A DNA stretch of 10,952 bases from an uncultured Cellvibrio sp. (GCA_946886255.1 CAMPIG010000124.1:1-10952); one strand, 5' to 3'. Counted from the stretch's first letter, positions 1-7,799 are shown. Notes: generated by a model from the letters alone, not told the origin. Numbers and translations: made by a program.

Positions 1-342
1 TTGCAGGGGTTCACCCAACAGGTCGATGGCGGCGGGGTTGCATTCGGATACACGCCCGGTGGAGTCGAGTACAACCACACCACCGGGGAGGAAGTTGAGC
101 AGGTTTTCGAGGCGATTGGCGATTTGTTCTTTTTCGGCCAGCTCTTGCATACGCTGGTCGGCGACGCTGTTGAGTTCCTGGTTGAGTTCGGCAACGCGGT
201 TTTCTAATAGTTGATAGGAGTCCACCAGTTCTTGAGACATCTGGTTGAAGAGCTCGAAGGCTTTTTTAAGATCTTGCCCGTCGCCATTGTCTTTCGGCAG
301 CAGGGATACGACCTTGGATGCAGATTGCACGCCCGGAACCAT
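1..342 (-). CDS. fleS: FleS-like flagellar sensor histidine kinase, N-terminal part (runs off window edge)
   Basis: Only the first 114 residues are present; the kinase core lies outside the window. Reading the minus strand from ATG at 342 gives an open frame to the edge. An AGAGGAG ribosome site lies 6 bases ahead of the ATG, which fixes the start. Residues about 25-82 are a charged heptad-rich helix (FELFNQMSQELVDSYQLLEN, then AELNQEL and RMQELAEKEQ), followed by the beginning of a PAS domain (LLNFLPGGVVVLDSTGRV, then ECNPAAIDLLGEPL). This coiled-coil-then-PAS arrangement without membrane segments is typical of FleS, the cytosolic kinase that with FleR controls mid-tier flagellar genes in Pseudomonas and relatives. 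A near-consensus sigma-54 promoter lies about 55 bases upstream of the start, as expected for fleSR, which is activated by FleQ. The C-terminal half and fleR would be expected to the left of the window. Another PAS-type NtrB-like kinase is possible but less likely. Confidence 0.75.
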   Translation of the reverse strand, partial: MVPGVQSASKVVSLLPKDNGDGQDLKKAFELFNQMSQELVDSYQLLENRVAELNQELNSVADQRMQELAEKEQIANRLENLLNFLPGGVVVLDSTGRVSECNPAAIDLLGEPLQ

Positions 343-407
343 GGGCCACTCCTCTGTTTGGTGTCGCGTCAAAAAATACGCGGATGGATTGAGTTATAGA
401 GGGTGTT

Positions 408-423
408 TGCAAAGGTGGTGCCA
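408..423 (-). promoter_or_regulatory. sigma-54 (RpoN) promoter of the fleS-like gene
   Basis: The minus strand reads TGGCACCACCTTTGCA, matching the RpoN consensus TGGCACG-N4-TTGCW at all but one fixed position. GG (-24) and GC (-12) are separated by exactly 10 bases. The predicted start of transcription is near 397, giving a leader of about 55 bases before the ATG at 342. The site is seen directly; use by RpoN/FleQ is inferred from known control of fleSR in pseudomonads. Confidence 0.8.
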
Positions 424-676
424 AGATAAAAAGTTCTTTTTTTACAATGGGTTATAAGTTGGCAGGAGATTTTTAGTCAAAACTTTGGCGAGGTTAATAG
501 ATGAGTTATAGGATAAGCCGACTTGGATGTCGGAAATACTGAAAGAATACAAACTCAAGCAGCCCGGTAAAATTTGGTTACACAATATATCTGCCGATAT
601 TCGAAGCCATGAAGGGACGCCCTAAAGGCGCGTTTTTTCATCAAAAAAGTTAAATAGCAGCACAATGGTGACGAGA

Positions 677-778
677 GGAATCAGGTAAAGGGGTGCGAGA
701 CCATCACCCGCATGGATGCGGGTGATGAGCCTACAGGGAGGTATTTACGGCGTGTCTCGCACCCCTTTACCTGATTCC
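677..778. repeat. REP/BIME- or MITE-like nested inverted repeat
   Basis: Two perfect 24-base arms (677-700 and 755-778) are exact reverse complements; the left one begins GGAATCAGG and ends GGGTGCGAGA. Between them lies a second perfect palindrome: CATCACCCGCAT (702-713), a GG loop, and ATGCGGGTGATG (716-727). The remaining 27 bases (728-754) are unpaired and include CCTACAGGGAGG. The layout is asymmetric: the inner hairpin abuts the left arm, while the right arm stands off. The GC-rich CATGGATG-centred hairpin next to a CCCTGTAGG-type sequence (minus strand) resembles dispersed intergenic palindromes I recall from gammaproteobacterial genomes, some linked to REP-associated transposases. That family link is from memory; the inverted repeats are seen directly. 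No transposase lies nearby. Confidence 0.75.
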
Positions 779-899
779 GTCCCCAACTCACCGACCATGA
801 CTGAACCAAAAACTTAACACTCATTAACCCATTCCCCATGGAAATCAACTATCAACCCGGTAGACTCCCCACCCGAGCGCTAACAAGAGGAGACAAACA

Positions 900-1880
900 G
901 TGAACTACAGAAAACTCGGCAAAAGTGGCTACGACGTATCCGAAATCGGCATCGGCTGCTGGCAACTCGGCGGCGACTTCGGGCCAGTGGATGACAATCG
1001 CGCAAACCAGATTCTGCGCGCCGCCGATGAGAACCAAATTAACTTCTGGGACACCGCCGATGTCTACGGCGCCGGTTTAAGCGAACAGCGTATTGGCAAC
1101 TACACACGCGAAAATCCCGAGCCGCGTTTTATCGCCACCAAAGTCGGCCGCGATGGCCAGTTATTTCCCAATGGCTATACCAAAGCCAAAGTAAAAGCGA
1201 ATCTCGCGGGTTCGATTAAGCGACTCGGTGTCGAAGCGCTGGATCTGGCGCAGTTGCATTGTGTCCCTACCGATGTATTGAAAGCCGGCGACTTGCTGGC
1301 TTGGATGGAGGATTTTCAGCAGGAAGGGTTGGTTAAACATTTCGGTGTCAGTGTTGAAACCATGGACGAAGCGTTGTTTGCCGTAAAGCACCCGAAGCTT
1401 ACGTCAATTCAAACCATCTTCAACTTATTTCGTCAGGATCAGGCAACTGAATTGTTCCCGCTGGCGCAAGAAAACGGTGTCGGTATCATCGTGCGTCTGC
1501 CGCTAGCCAGCGGTGTCTTGTCCGGCAAGATGACCAAAAACCAGACTTTCGCCGAAACCGACCACCGCCATTACAACAAAGACGGAGCGGCGTTCAGTGT
1601 GGGTGAAACCTTTTCCGGTATACCGTTTGCAACAGCGGTTGATTTAGCTGATGAATTAAAAACCATGGCACCAAAGGACATGAACCTCGTGCAATTGGCA
1701 ATGCGCTGGATTCTCGACCACCCCGCCGTCAGCACGGTAATCACCGGAGCCAGCAAACCGGAGCAAGTGAAAGAAAATGTGGCTGTCAGCGCACTGCCGC
1801 CACTGTCACCCGAGTTGCATGAAGAACTTAAGCAATTTTATTTCAACAAGGTCAAACAGCACGTGCGTGGTGTCATGTAA
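900..1880 (+). CDS. Aldo/keto reductase
   Basis: A 326-residue NAD(P)H-dependent oxidoreductase of the aldo/keto reductase superfamily, a cytosolic TIM barrel that reduces aldehydes or ketones. The start is GTG at 900, with AGAGGAG at 886-892 seven bases ahead. The opening YRKLGKSGYDVSEIGIGCWQ is the standard first strand. The catalytic tetrad is complete: D51 and Y56 in NFWDTADVYG, K81 in FIATKVGRDG, and H120 in LDLAQLH. The C-terminal cofactor region appears as VITGASKPEQVKEN near residues 280-293. The length is normal for the bacterial monomeric families (about 300-340). The physiological substrate cannot be told from sequence. The gene is convergent with the histidine kinase gene, its TAA directly abutting that gene's stop codon, and it is probably transcribed alone. 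Family assignment is firm; the subfamily is not assigned. Confidence 0.93.
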   Translation: MNYRKLGKSGYDVSEIGIGCWQLGGDFGPVDDNRANQILRAADENQINFWDTADVYGAGLSEQRIGNYTRENPEPRFIATKVGRDGQLFPNGYTKAKVKANLAGSIKRLGVEALDLAQLHCVPTDVLKAGDLLAWMEDFQQEGLVKHFGVSVETMDEALFAVKHPKLTSIQTIFNLFRQDQATELFPLAQENGVGIIVRLPLASGVLSGKMTKNQTFAETDHRHYNKDGAAFSVGETFSGIPFATAVDLADELKTMAPKDMNLVQLAMRWILDHPAVSTVITGASKPEQVKENVAVSALPPLSPELHEELKQFYFNKVKQHVRGVM

Positions 1881-3212
1881 TCAACGACGAGGACAGGGAA
1901 GTTCAATGCGCACACAACAACCCGGTGCGTTTATTTGATTAGTGAGGGTGATGTGGCCGTCATGCGCTTCGATAATTTGTCTGCATAGCACAAGCCCGAT
2001 ACCGGTGCCGTGTTTTTTAGTGCTGTAAAAAGGGACAAATACATTATCCGGGTTGCTGATGCCGCATCCTTCATCACAAAGTGTCAGCTGACAGATCGAT
2101 TCCTTTACGGTCCAGGCAATAGAAATTCTACCGTTGGGACTGGTATGAGCCATGGCTTCCACGGCATTTTTCAGCAGGTTAATTAATACCTGTTCCATTT
2201 GCAGCGGGTCGATGTCGATAATCACATCATCCGCTGTTTCTATCTCAATATTCGTTTCTTTAAATAGCACACGCACCTTATTGATCACGTTAAAAACAGA
2301 AGTCGCTTGCTTTTGGGGTTCCGGTAGTTTTGCCAGCTGTTTGTAGCTATCAATAAATTGGCCTAGGCCTGTGGCCCTCTCCGCAATGATATTCAGCCCC
2401 GCCAATAGATCCTCCCGTCCCGCTATATCTTGCGGTTGATTTTGAATCAGGCGCACCAGCGTCTGGCTGAGAGACGCGATGGGTGATAGCGAGTTGTTGA
2501 TTTCATGACTGATCACCCGCACCAGACTTTGCCAGGCTTTATTTTCTTCCCGGCGCAGTAGCCTGCGCACATCGGTAATAAATAATAATTTGTGTTGTTT
2601 TCCCGCTTCGCGAAATTCTTCGACGTGAATATTGAACCGCCCCTGCTGATGGCCGAATGATAACTCCACAACCTGATGCTCGCCGCTGGTAAAGGATTGC
2701 AGAAAGCTGAGCTGAGCTTGCAACGCAGAAGTTGCACCGTTATGTTGTGCATTCAGCAAGGTTTTGGCGGCGGGATTGAGCATACGCAACTCGCCCGATT
2801 CATTTAATGCGAATATGGCAACGTCGATATGTTCAATGATGGTTTGCAGTAATAATTGACTTTCTATTGATTCCCAGCGCTGGTGGCTCAAACGCTCTGC
2901 GAGTGTGTTAACGGCGAGCGTCAGTTCATTCATGGCGCCGCTGCCGTTCGCCCGCCGCGCACGCAAGCTGTAATCGCCGTGGGCCATGGTACTTACGAGA
3001 TTACTCAGGCTGCGAAATTGATATGCCAGTTTCCTGTGTATCAGGTAGGTGGTGTAACTGATAAGTCCACCGCTCACCAACAGAGTTAATAAAATTAACC
3101 ATATCGAAATTCCGCCGTACACCATCGTCCCTAACAAAATCAGCAATAAAGGTATAGAGGTGCAAAGCGCCAGACGTACCAGTTGTTGCTCCAGTGGAAT
3201 TTTTATCGGCAT
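1881..3212 (-). CDS. Sensor histidine kinase, NtrB/NtrY-like, with minimal periplasmic loop
   Basis: A 443-residue inner-membrane kinase, the last gene of the exporter operon. Two hydrophobic helices (about 11-31 and 35-57) are separated by only a few residues, so there is no periplasmic sensor domain. A HAMP-like stretch (about 58-110) and a PAS-like domain follow (about 120-215, with VAIFALNESGELRMLNPAAK). The dimerisation box holds the phospho-accepting H236 in VISHEINNSLSP. The ATP-binding domain shows the N-box (LINLLKNAVEAM, 343-354), G1 (DEGCGI, 380-385), F-box (FVPFYSTK, 392-399) and G2 (GTGIGL, 402-407), so it should be active. Its ATG comes three bases after the regulator's stop with no strong ribosome site, suggesting translational coupling. 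Its partner is the adjacent NtrC-type regulator. The short loop suggests that it senses a cue in the membrane or through the transporter; this is inference. Confidence 0.92.
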   Translation of the reverse strand: MPIKIPLEQQLVRLALCTSIPLLLILLGTMVYGGISIWLILLTLLVSGGLISYTTYLIHRKLAYQFRSLSNLVSTMAHGDYSLRARRANGSGAMNELTLAVNTLAERLSHQRWESIESQLLLQTIIEHIDVAIFALNESGELRMLNPAAKTLLNAQHNGATSALQAQLSFLQSFTSGEHQVVELSFGHQQGRFNIHVEEFREAGKQHKLLFITDVRRLLRREENKAWQSLVRVISHEINNSLSPIASLSQTLVRLIQNQPQDIAGREDLLAGLNIIAERATGLGQFIDSYKQLAKLPEPQKQATSVFNVINKVRVLFKETNIEIETADDVIIDIDPLQMEQVLINLLKNAVEAMAHTSPNGRISIAWTVKESICQLTLCDEGCGISNPDNVFVPFYSTKKHGTGIGLVLCRQIIEAHDGHITLTNQINAPGCCVRIELPCPRR

Positions 3213-3215
3213 GGG

Positions 3216-4601
3216 TTATCGTTCAGTTTGCTCGTGCTTTTCCAGCCGGCGATAAAATGCACTGCGGCTTAAACCAAGTGATTTAGCTGCTTTTAGTGCA
3301 TCACCCCCGTAGTGAGATAAACGCTTACTGATGATCTCCTGTTCTATCTCGTTCAGTGACTTCAGGTATTCCTGTTCACCGTTGAGCACAATATCTTCTG
3401 CAGGCGCGACGGTATTGATACCCAGATCCTGCGGTTGAACAGCTGATGTTTTGCACAGGATATGCGCCCGCTCCATCACATGATTTAACTCCCGTACATT
3501 ACCGGGCCAGGCATAGGTTTGTAATATTTTTTGGGCCGCACTGCTGATCTCCAGCGGTGGCTGTGAATATTTTTGGGCAGCTTTTGCCAGGAAGGCACTC
3601 GCCAAGGAAAGAATATCTTCAGGCCGATAACGCAAGGCTGGTACTTCAATTTCAACCGTATTGATACGGTAGAGTAAATCCTTGCGAAAGTTGCCCGCTT
3701 TCACGGCGAGATTTAAATCAGCATTGGTCGCCGTGATCAAGCGAAAATCCACCGTTTGGGTTATGCCTGAGCCCACCTTCTCGAATTGCCTATCTTCCAA
3801 TACGCGCAAGAGTTTGCCCTGTTGTGAATAAGGCGTGTTGGCTACTTCATCGAGAAACAATGTGCCTTCATCGGCTAATTCAAAACGCCCGATACGAGCA
3901 GATTTAGCATCGGTGAAAGCGCCTTTGGTATGGCCAAACATTTCACTTTCAAACAATGATTCTGTGACAGCCCCCATGTTGACGGAAATGTGTGGTGCAT
4001 GACGGCGGGGTGACAATTCGTGAATCAGACGAGCAAATAAACTTTTCCCTGTACCATTTTCGCCCGTCAATAAAATGCTGGCATCACTCTTGGCCACTTG
4101 ATGCAGCGTCTCCAGAACGCGCTGCATGATCCCGGATTCAGCCACAATGTCCGTTGCCGGGCGAATCTCGGCCTGCAACAGTTCATTGTGACGGGTTAAC
4201 TTTTGCGATTGTTTTTGTGCTTGAACCAGTCGCATGTGGTTATTGATCGTCATCAGCAAGCGATCATTTTCCCAAGGCTTCTGGATAAAGTCACTAGCGC
4301 CTTTTTTTATCGCCGCGACCGCTACATCAATAGTGCCCCAGCCGGTCATAACCACAATGGGAACAAGCTCATTGTACTGGCGAATAGCGCTAATAAGGCT
4401 TAACCCTTCCTCACCGGAGGTGGTATCCCGTGAGTAATTCAAATCCATCAGTATCAAACTGACATCGTCATGGCGGATAACAGCTATGGCCTGTGCAGGA
4501 GAATTGGCTTTTATCGGTGTGAAACCTTCAGCGTTTAACAACAAGCTCAAAGCCGACAAAATATCGTCATCGTCATCGACGATAAGAATGGAATGTTTCA
4601 T
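3216..4601 (-). CDS. Sigma-54-dependent response regulator, NtrC family
   Basis: A 461-residue, three-domain transcription activator. The receiver domain (1-120) has the acidic cluster DDDDD (9-13), phospho-acceptor D53, T86 and K108. The loop after D53 is longer than usual (MDLNYSRDTTSGEEGL) and lacks the common proline-glycine turn. The AAA+ domain (about 150-385) has Walker A GENGTGKS (180-187), Walker B TLFLDE (247-252), arginines R306 and R312, and the sensor II region WPGNVREL (365-372). The sigma-54 contact loop reads GAFTDA (227-232) instead of the usual GAFTGA. A Fis-type helix-turn-helix ends the protein (about 418-456, KAAKSLGLSRSAFYRRLEKH). The ATG at 4601 has AGGAG four bases ahead. 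It lies 27 bases after the permease and 3 bases before its kinase. The likely target is the sigma-54 promoter at the head of this same operon. The domain assignments are seen directly; autoregulation is inferred. Confidence 0.95.
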   Translation of the reverse strand: MKHSILIVDDDDDILSALSLLLNAEGFTPIKANSPAQAIAVIRHDDVSLILMDLNYSRDTTSGEEGLSLISAIRQYNELVPIVVMTGWGTIDVAVAAIKKGASDFIQKPWENDRLLMTINNHMRLVQAQKQSQKLTRHNELLQAEIRPATDIVAESGIMQRVLETLHQVAKSDASILLTGENGTGKSLFARLIHELSPRRHAPHISVNMGAVTESLFESEMFGHTKGAFTDAKSARIGRFELADEGTLFLDEVANTPYSQQGKLLRVLEDRQFEKVGSGITQTVDFRLITATNADLNLAVKAGNFRKDLLYRINTVEIEVPALRYRPEDILSLASAFLAKAAQKYSQPPLEISSAAQKILQTYAWPGNVRELNHVMERAHILCKTSAVQPQDLGINTVAPAEDIVLNGEQEYLKSLNEIEQEIISKRLSHYGGDALKAAKSLGLSRSAFYRRLEKHEQTER

Positions 4602-4628
4602 TGTGCTCCTGTTATTTTTTTGAAGACA

Positions 4629-7061
4629 TCATTCATAACGTAAAGCCTCACCGGGCTCCATGTTCAATGCACGTCTTGTAGGTAGCCAGGTTGCTGTTAA
4701 CACTACGACAGCAACAAGCGCGGTCATCAGCATCGCGATAACAATCAACCCTAGATCCTGCAACCCGATAATGCGAGACATCGCAGCCCCCATAGCATAC
4801 CCTGCCAACACACCCGGTATACCGCCCCATAGCAATTGCCGCACACCCATCATCAAAAATTGCCGACCAATGATGTAATCCGTCGCACCCAGTGCACGCT
4901 TGACGCCAATTTCCTGGGTTTTCTGGTTTACTGTATTGGCCATCACGCCATAAATACCGCTGGCAGCCAGCACTATAGCGACTATCCCCATCAATAAAAA
5001 TATTTTGCTGATTAAGCTCAAAGGGCCATTACTGCGCTTGATGATCTCATTATAGTTTTCCAGATTGTACGCAGGCAGCTCCGGATCGATGGACGCCAGG
5101 GCGCTGCGCAAGGTACGTGTTGCTTGTGCGGCATCCGCTTTCATCTGCAACGCGATGGTCATGTAATTACGCGGCAACTGGGAAAAAGGTCGGAATACTG
5201 TGGGCGTTTTCCCGGTTTCATCGTTTGCCTGTCCGTAAATGGTATGTTCAACCACACCAATAACCGTCAGCCATGCCTGTTTATCATGGTCTTTTTCTGC
5301 AATGCGGATACGTTTACCCAGTGGTGATTCGCCGGGAAAATAACGCGCTGCAAATGACTCGGTGATGATCACTGACCGCGCATCGATACGATCATCACCG
5401 CTGTTAAAGTAACGGCCGGCTTTCAGTTCAACGCCCAATTTTTTTAAAGCGTCCACACCGATGGAAACATAATTAGCCCGCGCATAATCCTCCCCGCCCT
5501 TGCTGATGTATTCTCTGCCCTCCACCGCCATCGCCGGCACCCAACTCCATTCGCCCGGCAAGGAAGAACTGATCATGACGTTACCGATTCCCGGGCTGTT
5601 TTCCAGGCGCGATTGCAAGGTGCTGACAAACTCGATGTACTGGGTTCGCTCGGTATAATCCGCTTCCGGCAAACGGACCTTGGCGGTCAGGATATTATCG
5701 GTATCAACACCGAAATCTGCATGGGTGGCAAAGTAGGCACCGACTACCATCGCCGCAGCAGCAATCAATACTGTGGTCGATAAAAATATTTCACTGATCA
5801 CCAATAATTTATGCAAACGGCCGGTTTTTTTGCCAGCGGCACCGCGTGTACCATCGCGTAGCACGGCATTAAAATCCGAACCGGAATTACGCAACGCAGG
5901 TAATAAACCGGTAGCCAGCACAGCCAATACCGTAAACACAAAAAATAATTTCAGGGTGAATCCGTCTACCCCAAAATCCCACCAGAACACCGGCTTGTTA
6001 TCAAAAAATGTCAGGGTTATGCGCTCGACGACTTCCAGCCCCCATGCCAGGACCAATAAGCCGATCACACCGCCAATCACGCAGATGACAATACTCTCCC
6101 ACAACATCTGACCGACCAACCGCCAGCGCGGCGCACCCAGTGCCACCCGTATTGCCGTTTCTTTGCTGCGTTCAATGGCACGTGATAATAATAAGTTTCC
6201 AACATTGATCAGTGCGAGGCAAAAAATCAACATGGCCGCAATTTGCATGGCATACACCACCGCAACACCATCGCGCACTGCCGTCATCGGAAAGGTTGTT
6301 ACATAAGCGCTAATGCCGGTATTCGTTTCTGGATAACGCTGCTCAAGCCGCTGCATGATCAACGCCAACTGTCGATTGATCTCGTTGCGCGAAACGCCTT
6401 TTTCCAACAGAGCAACGCCATAAAAATGGCCGGCACTGCCGCGCGCTAAACGTGTAGCATCTTCCTGCATAGGTAACCAAAGATCAGCCGTACGGGGAAA
6501 CGTATAGCCGTGCGGCATCACGCCAATAATACGATGATTAACACTGTTGATGCGTAGCATCTGGTCAAGTACTTGTGGGTCAGCGCCCAAATAGTTTTGC
6601 CAGAGATCGTAACCGATGACGGCCACCGGTTCCGCACCAACCTGGCTTTCTGCTTCGGTAAAGCTGCGTCCGATAATCGGCTGCGTGCGCGTCAACGCAA
6701 ATATATTGGGCTCAGCGACAACGCTATCGTATTGCCGCGCACCGTCTCGCCCGGATACGTTCACACTGGCTTCACGGTATGCGCCAAATTCCTCAACACC
6801 TTCAAGGCTGGTTCTGACTTCATAGTAGTCATGCAGATCGATACCGCCCCATTGGGAAATCCCTTTGTGGGTGGTATTTATCTGAACCAAAGATTCTCCA
6901 TCCTTAAAGGGTAAATCTTTAAAAAGCATGTTGTGGAAAAACGAAAATAAAAACAGGCTCAAACCAATCCCGGAAGCCATCACCAGAATAGTCAGCACGG
7001 AGAAACCCGGTTTTTTGGCGAGCAATCGACACGCATATTTGAAATCGTTGATGATCAGCAC
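4629..7061 (-). CDS. ABC transporter permease, duplicated MacB/FtsX type
   Basis: An 810-residue inner-membrane protein made of two MacB-like halves. The first has a membrane helix at about 18-42, a large periplasmic domain (about 50-265) and three helices (about 270-295, 322-345, 370-391). The second repeats this: helix about 418-445, periplasmic domain about 450-680, and three helices at about 684-708, 735-760 and 770-793. Each FtsX core carries the coupling-helix signature next to the membrane: KETAIRVALGAPRWR (300-314) and TQEIGVKRALGATDY (715-729). One chain therefore supplies what MacB provides as a homodimer. MacB proteins export peptides, lipids or drugs by mechanotransmission through the periplasmic adaptor. 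The start is GTG at 7061, with GGAGG four bases ahead, overlapping the ATPase gene by 7 bases, so the two are translationally coupled. Length and architecture resemble the 'duplicated permease' group, though here the ATPase is adjacent rather than missing. Confidence 0.93.
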   Translation of the reverse strand: MLIINDFKYACRLLAKKPGFSVLTILVMASGIGLSLFLFSFFHNMLFKDLPFKDGESLVQINTTHKGISQWGGIDLHDYYEVRTSLEGVEEFGAYREASVNVSGRDGARQYDSVVAEPNIFALTRTQPIIGRSFTEAESQVGAEPVAVIGYDLWQNYLGADPQVLDQMLRINSVNHRIIGVMPHGYTFPRTADLWLPMQEDATRLARGSAGHFYGVALLEKGVSRNEINRQLALIMQRLEQRYPETNTGISAYVTTFPMTAVRDGVAVVYAMQIAAMLIFCLALINVGNLLLSRAIERSKETAIRVALGAPRWRLVGQMLWESIVICVIGGVIGLLVLAWGLEVVERITLTFFDNKPVFWWDFGVDGFTLKLFFVFTVLAVLATGLLPALRNSGSDFNAVLRDGTRGAAGKKTGRLHKLLVISEIFLSTTVLIAAAAMVVGAYFATHADFGVDTDNILTAKVRLPEADYTERTQYIEFVSTLQSRLENSPGIGNVMISSSLPGEWSWVPAMAVEGREYISKGGEDYARANYVSIGVDALKKLGVELKAGRYFNSGDDRIDARSVIITESFAARYFPGESPLGKRIRIAEKDHDKQAWLTVIGVVEHTIYGQANDETGKTPTVFRPFSQLPRNYMTIALQMKADAAQATRTLRSALASIDPELPAYNLENYNEIIKRSNGPLSLISKIFLLMGIVAIVLAASGIYGVMANTVNQKTQEIGVKRALGATDYIIGRQFLMMGVRQLLWGGIPGVLAGYAMGAAMSRIIGLQDLGLIVIAMLMTALVAVVVLTATWLPTRRALNMEPGEALRYE

Positions 7062-7786
7062 AGAGCCTCCTCCCTTGACGCCGGTGCTTCGGGTTTGGTA
7101 AAGGTTTTATCAGCAACGATTCTGCCATCAACCAAATCGATCTTGCGTTGTGCGCGCAATGCCGAGCGCGGATCGTGGGTCACCATGCAAATGGTTGCGC
7201 CTTCGGCGTGCAATTTATCGAGCAGCTGCATCACCGCTTCGGCGTTTTTAGTATCGAGATTTCCAGTTGGCTCATCCGCCAGAATAATAGATGGCTGGCC
7301 AGCGATAGCACGCGCAACAGCCACACGTTGCTGTTGACCGCCAGACAACTGAGCCGGAAAATGTTTAGCGCGAAAGAGCATGTCTACTTTTTCCAGCGCT
7401 TCTTTTACCCGCTGCTTGCGTGCTTGTTTGTTCAAGTCCCGACGATAGGTCAAGGGTAATTCAACGTTTTCTTCCACATCCAGGTCACTGATCAGATTAA
7501 ACGACTGAAAGATAAAACCAATTTCCTGATTGCGAATTCTGGCGCGCTCGTCTTTGGCGATGCTCGTCACGTCATGACCGGCAAGCTGGTGCTGGCCTTC
7601 CGTAGCGACATCCAGCAGACCAAGCAGTGACAGCAAAGTAGACTTGCCACACCCGGATGGCCCCGCAATAGACACATATTCACCTTGATAAATGCGCAGC
7701 GATATATCACTTAATGCGTGAGTCTCTACGTCTTCGGTATAGAATATTTTTTTGATGTCGTTCAATTTTATTAAGGGCTCTTTCAT
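7055..7786 (-). CDS. ABC transporter ATP-binding protein, MacB/LolD-like
   Basis: A 243-residue cytosolic ATPase that should dimerise and power the adjacent permease. All nucleotide-binding motifs are intact: Walker A GPSGCGKST (42-50), Q-loop Q94 in FIFQSFNLI, signature LSGGQQQRVAVARA (147-160), Walker B IILADEPTGNLD (167-178), and the switch histidine H204 in MVTHDPRS. ADEPTGNLD with this length is typical of the LolD/MacB/FtsE branch. Unlike E. coli MacB, the ATPase is a separate polypeptide here. The ATG at 7786 follows the acyltransferase stop by 13 bases; its ribosome site is weak (GGAT). It ends seven bases inside the permease gene. Family and pairing are secure; the transported molecule is unknown. 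Confidence 0.95.
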   Translation of the reverse strand: MKEPLIKLNDIKKIFYTEDVETHALSDISLRIYQGEYVSIAGPSGCGKSTLLSLLGLLDVATEGQHQLAGHDVTSIAKDERARIRNQEIGFIFQSFNLISDLDVEENVELPLTYRRDLNKQARKQRVKEALEKVDMLFRAKHFPAQLSGGQQQRVAVARAIAGQPSIILADEPTGNLDTKNAEAVMQLLDKLHAEGATICMVTHDPRSALRAQRKIDLVDGRIVADKTFTKPEAPASREEALC

Positions 7787-7799
7787 ATTATTTCATCCG

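Larger units (their letters stand above)
343..899. other. Divergent intergenic region between fleS-like gene and aldo/keto reductase
   Basis: These 557 bases contain no convincing gene. They hold the fleS ribosome site and sigma-54 promoter on the left (349-423) and an AT-rich stretch at about 424-600 with only very short open frames. A weak hairpin followed by six T residues lies at 618-638, and a large nested inverted repeat at 677-778. The leader of the aldo/keto reductase occupies about 779-899. I could not recognise a confident sigma-70 promoter for the reductase. Confidence 0.6.

Noticed and set aside
527..625. A 32-codon plus-strand open frame starting MSEILKEYKLKQPGK
   Set aside because: There is no well-placed ribosome site, no recognisable homology, and it ends in the weak hairpin. 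Expected by chance in AT-rich intergenic DNA.
618..638. Hairpin CGCC/GGCG followed by six T residues, terminator-like on the plus strand
   Set aside because: The stem is only 4 base pairs and no plus-strand gene lies upstream for it to terminate.
677..778. CRISPR array or tRNA-like fold in the inverted-repeat region
   Set aside because: There is no direct-repeat/spacer periodicity and no cloverleaf; the symmetry is purely inverted.
5773..6111. Plus-strand open frame of 112 codons opposite the permease gene, and similar long frames at 6573-6914 and 7752-8108
   Set aside because: These are opposite-strand shadows of well-supported membrane-protein genes, with no ribosome sites or domain features.
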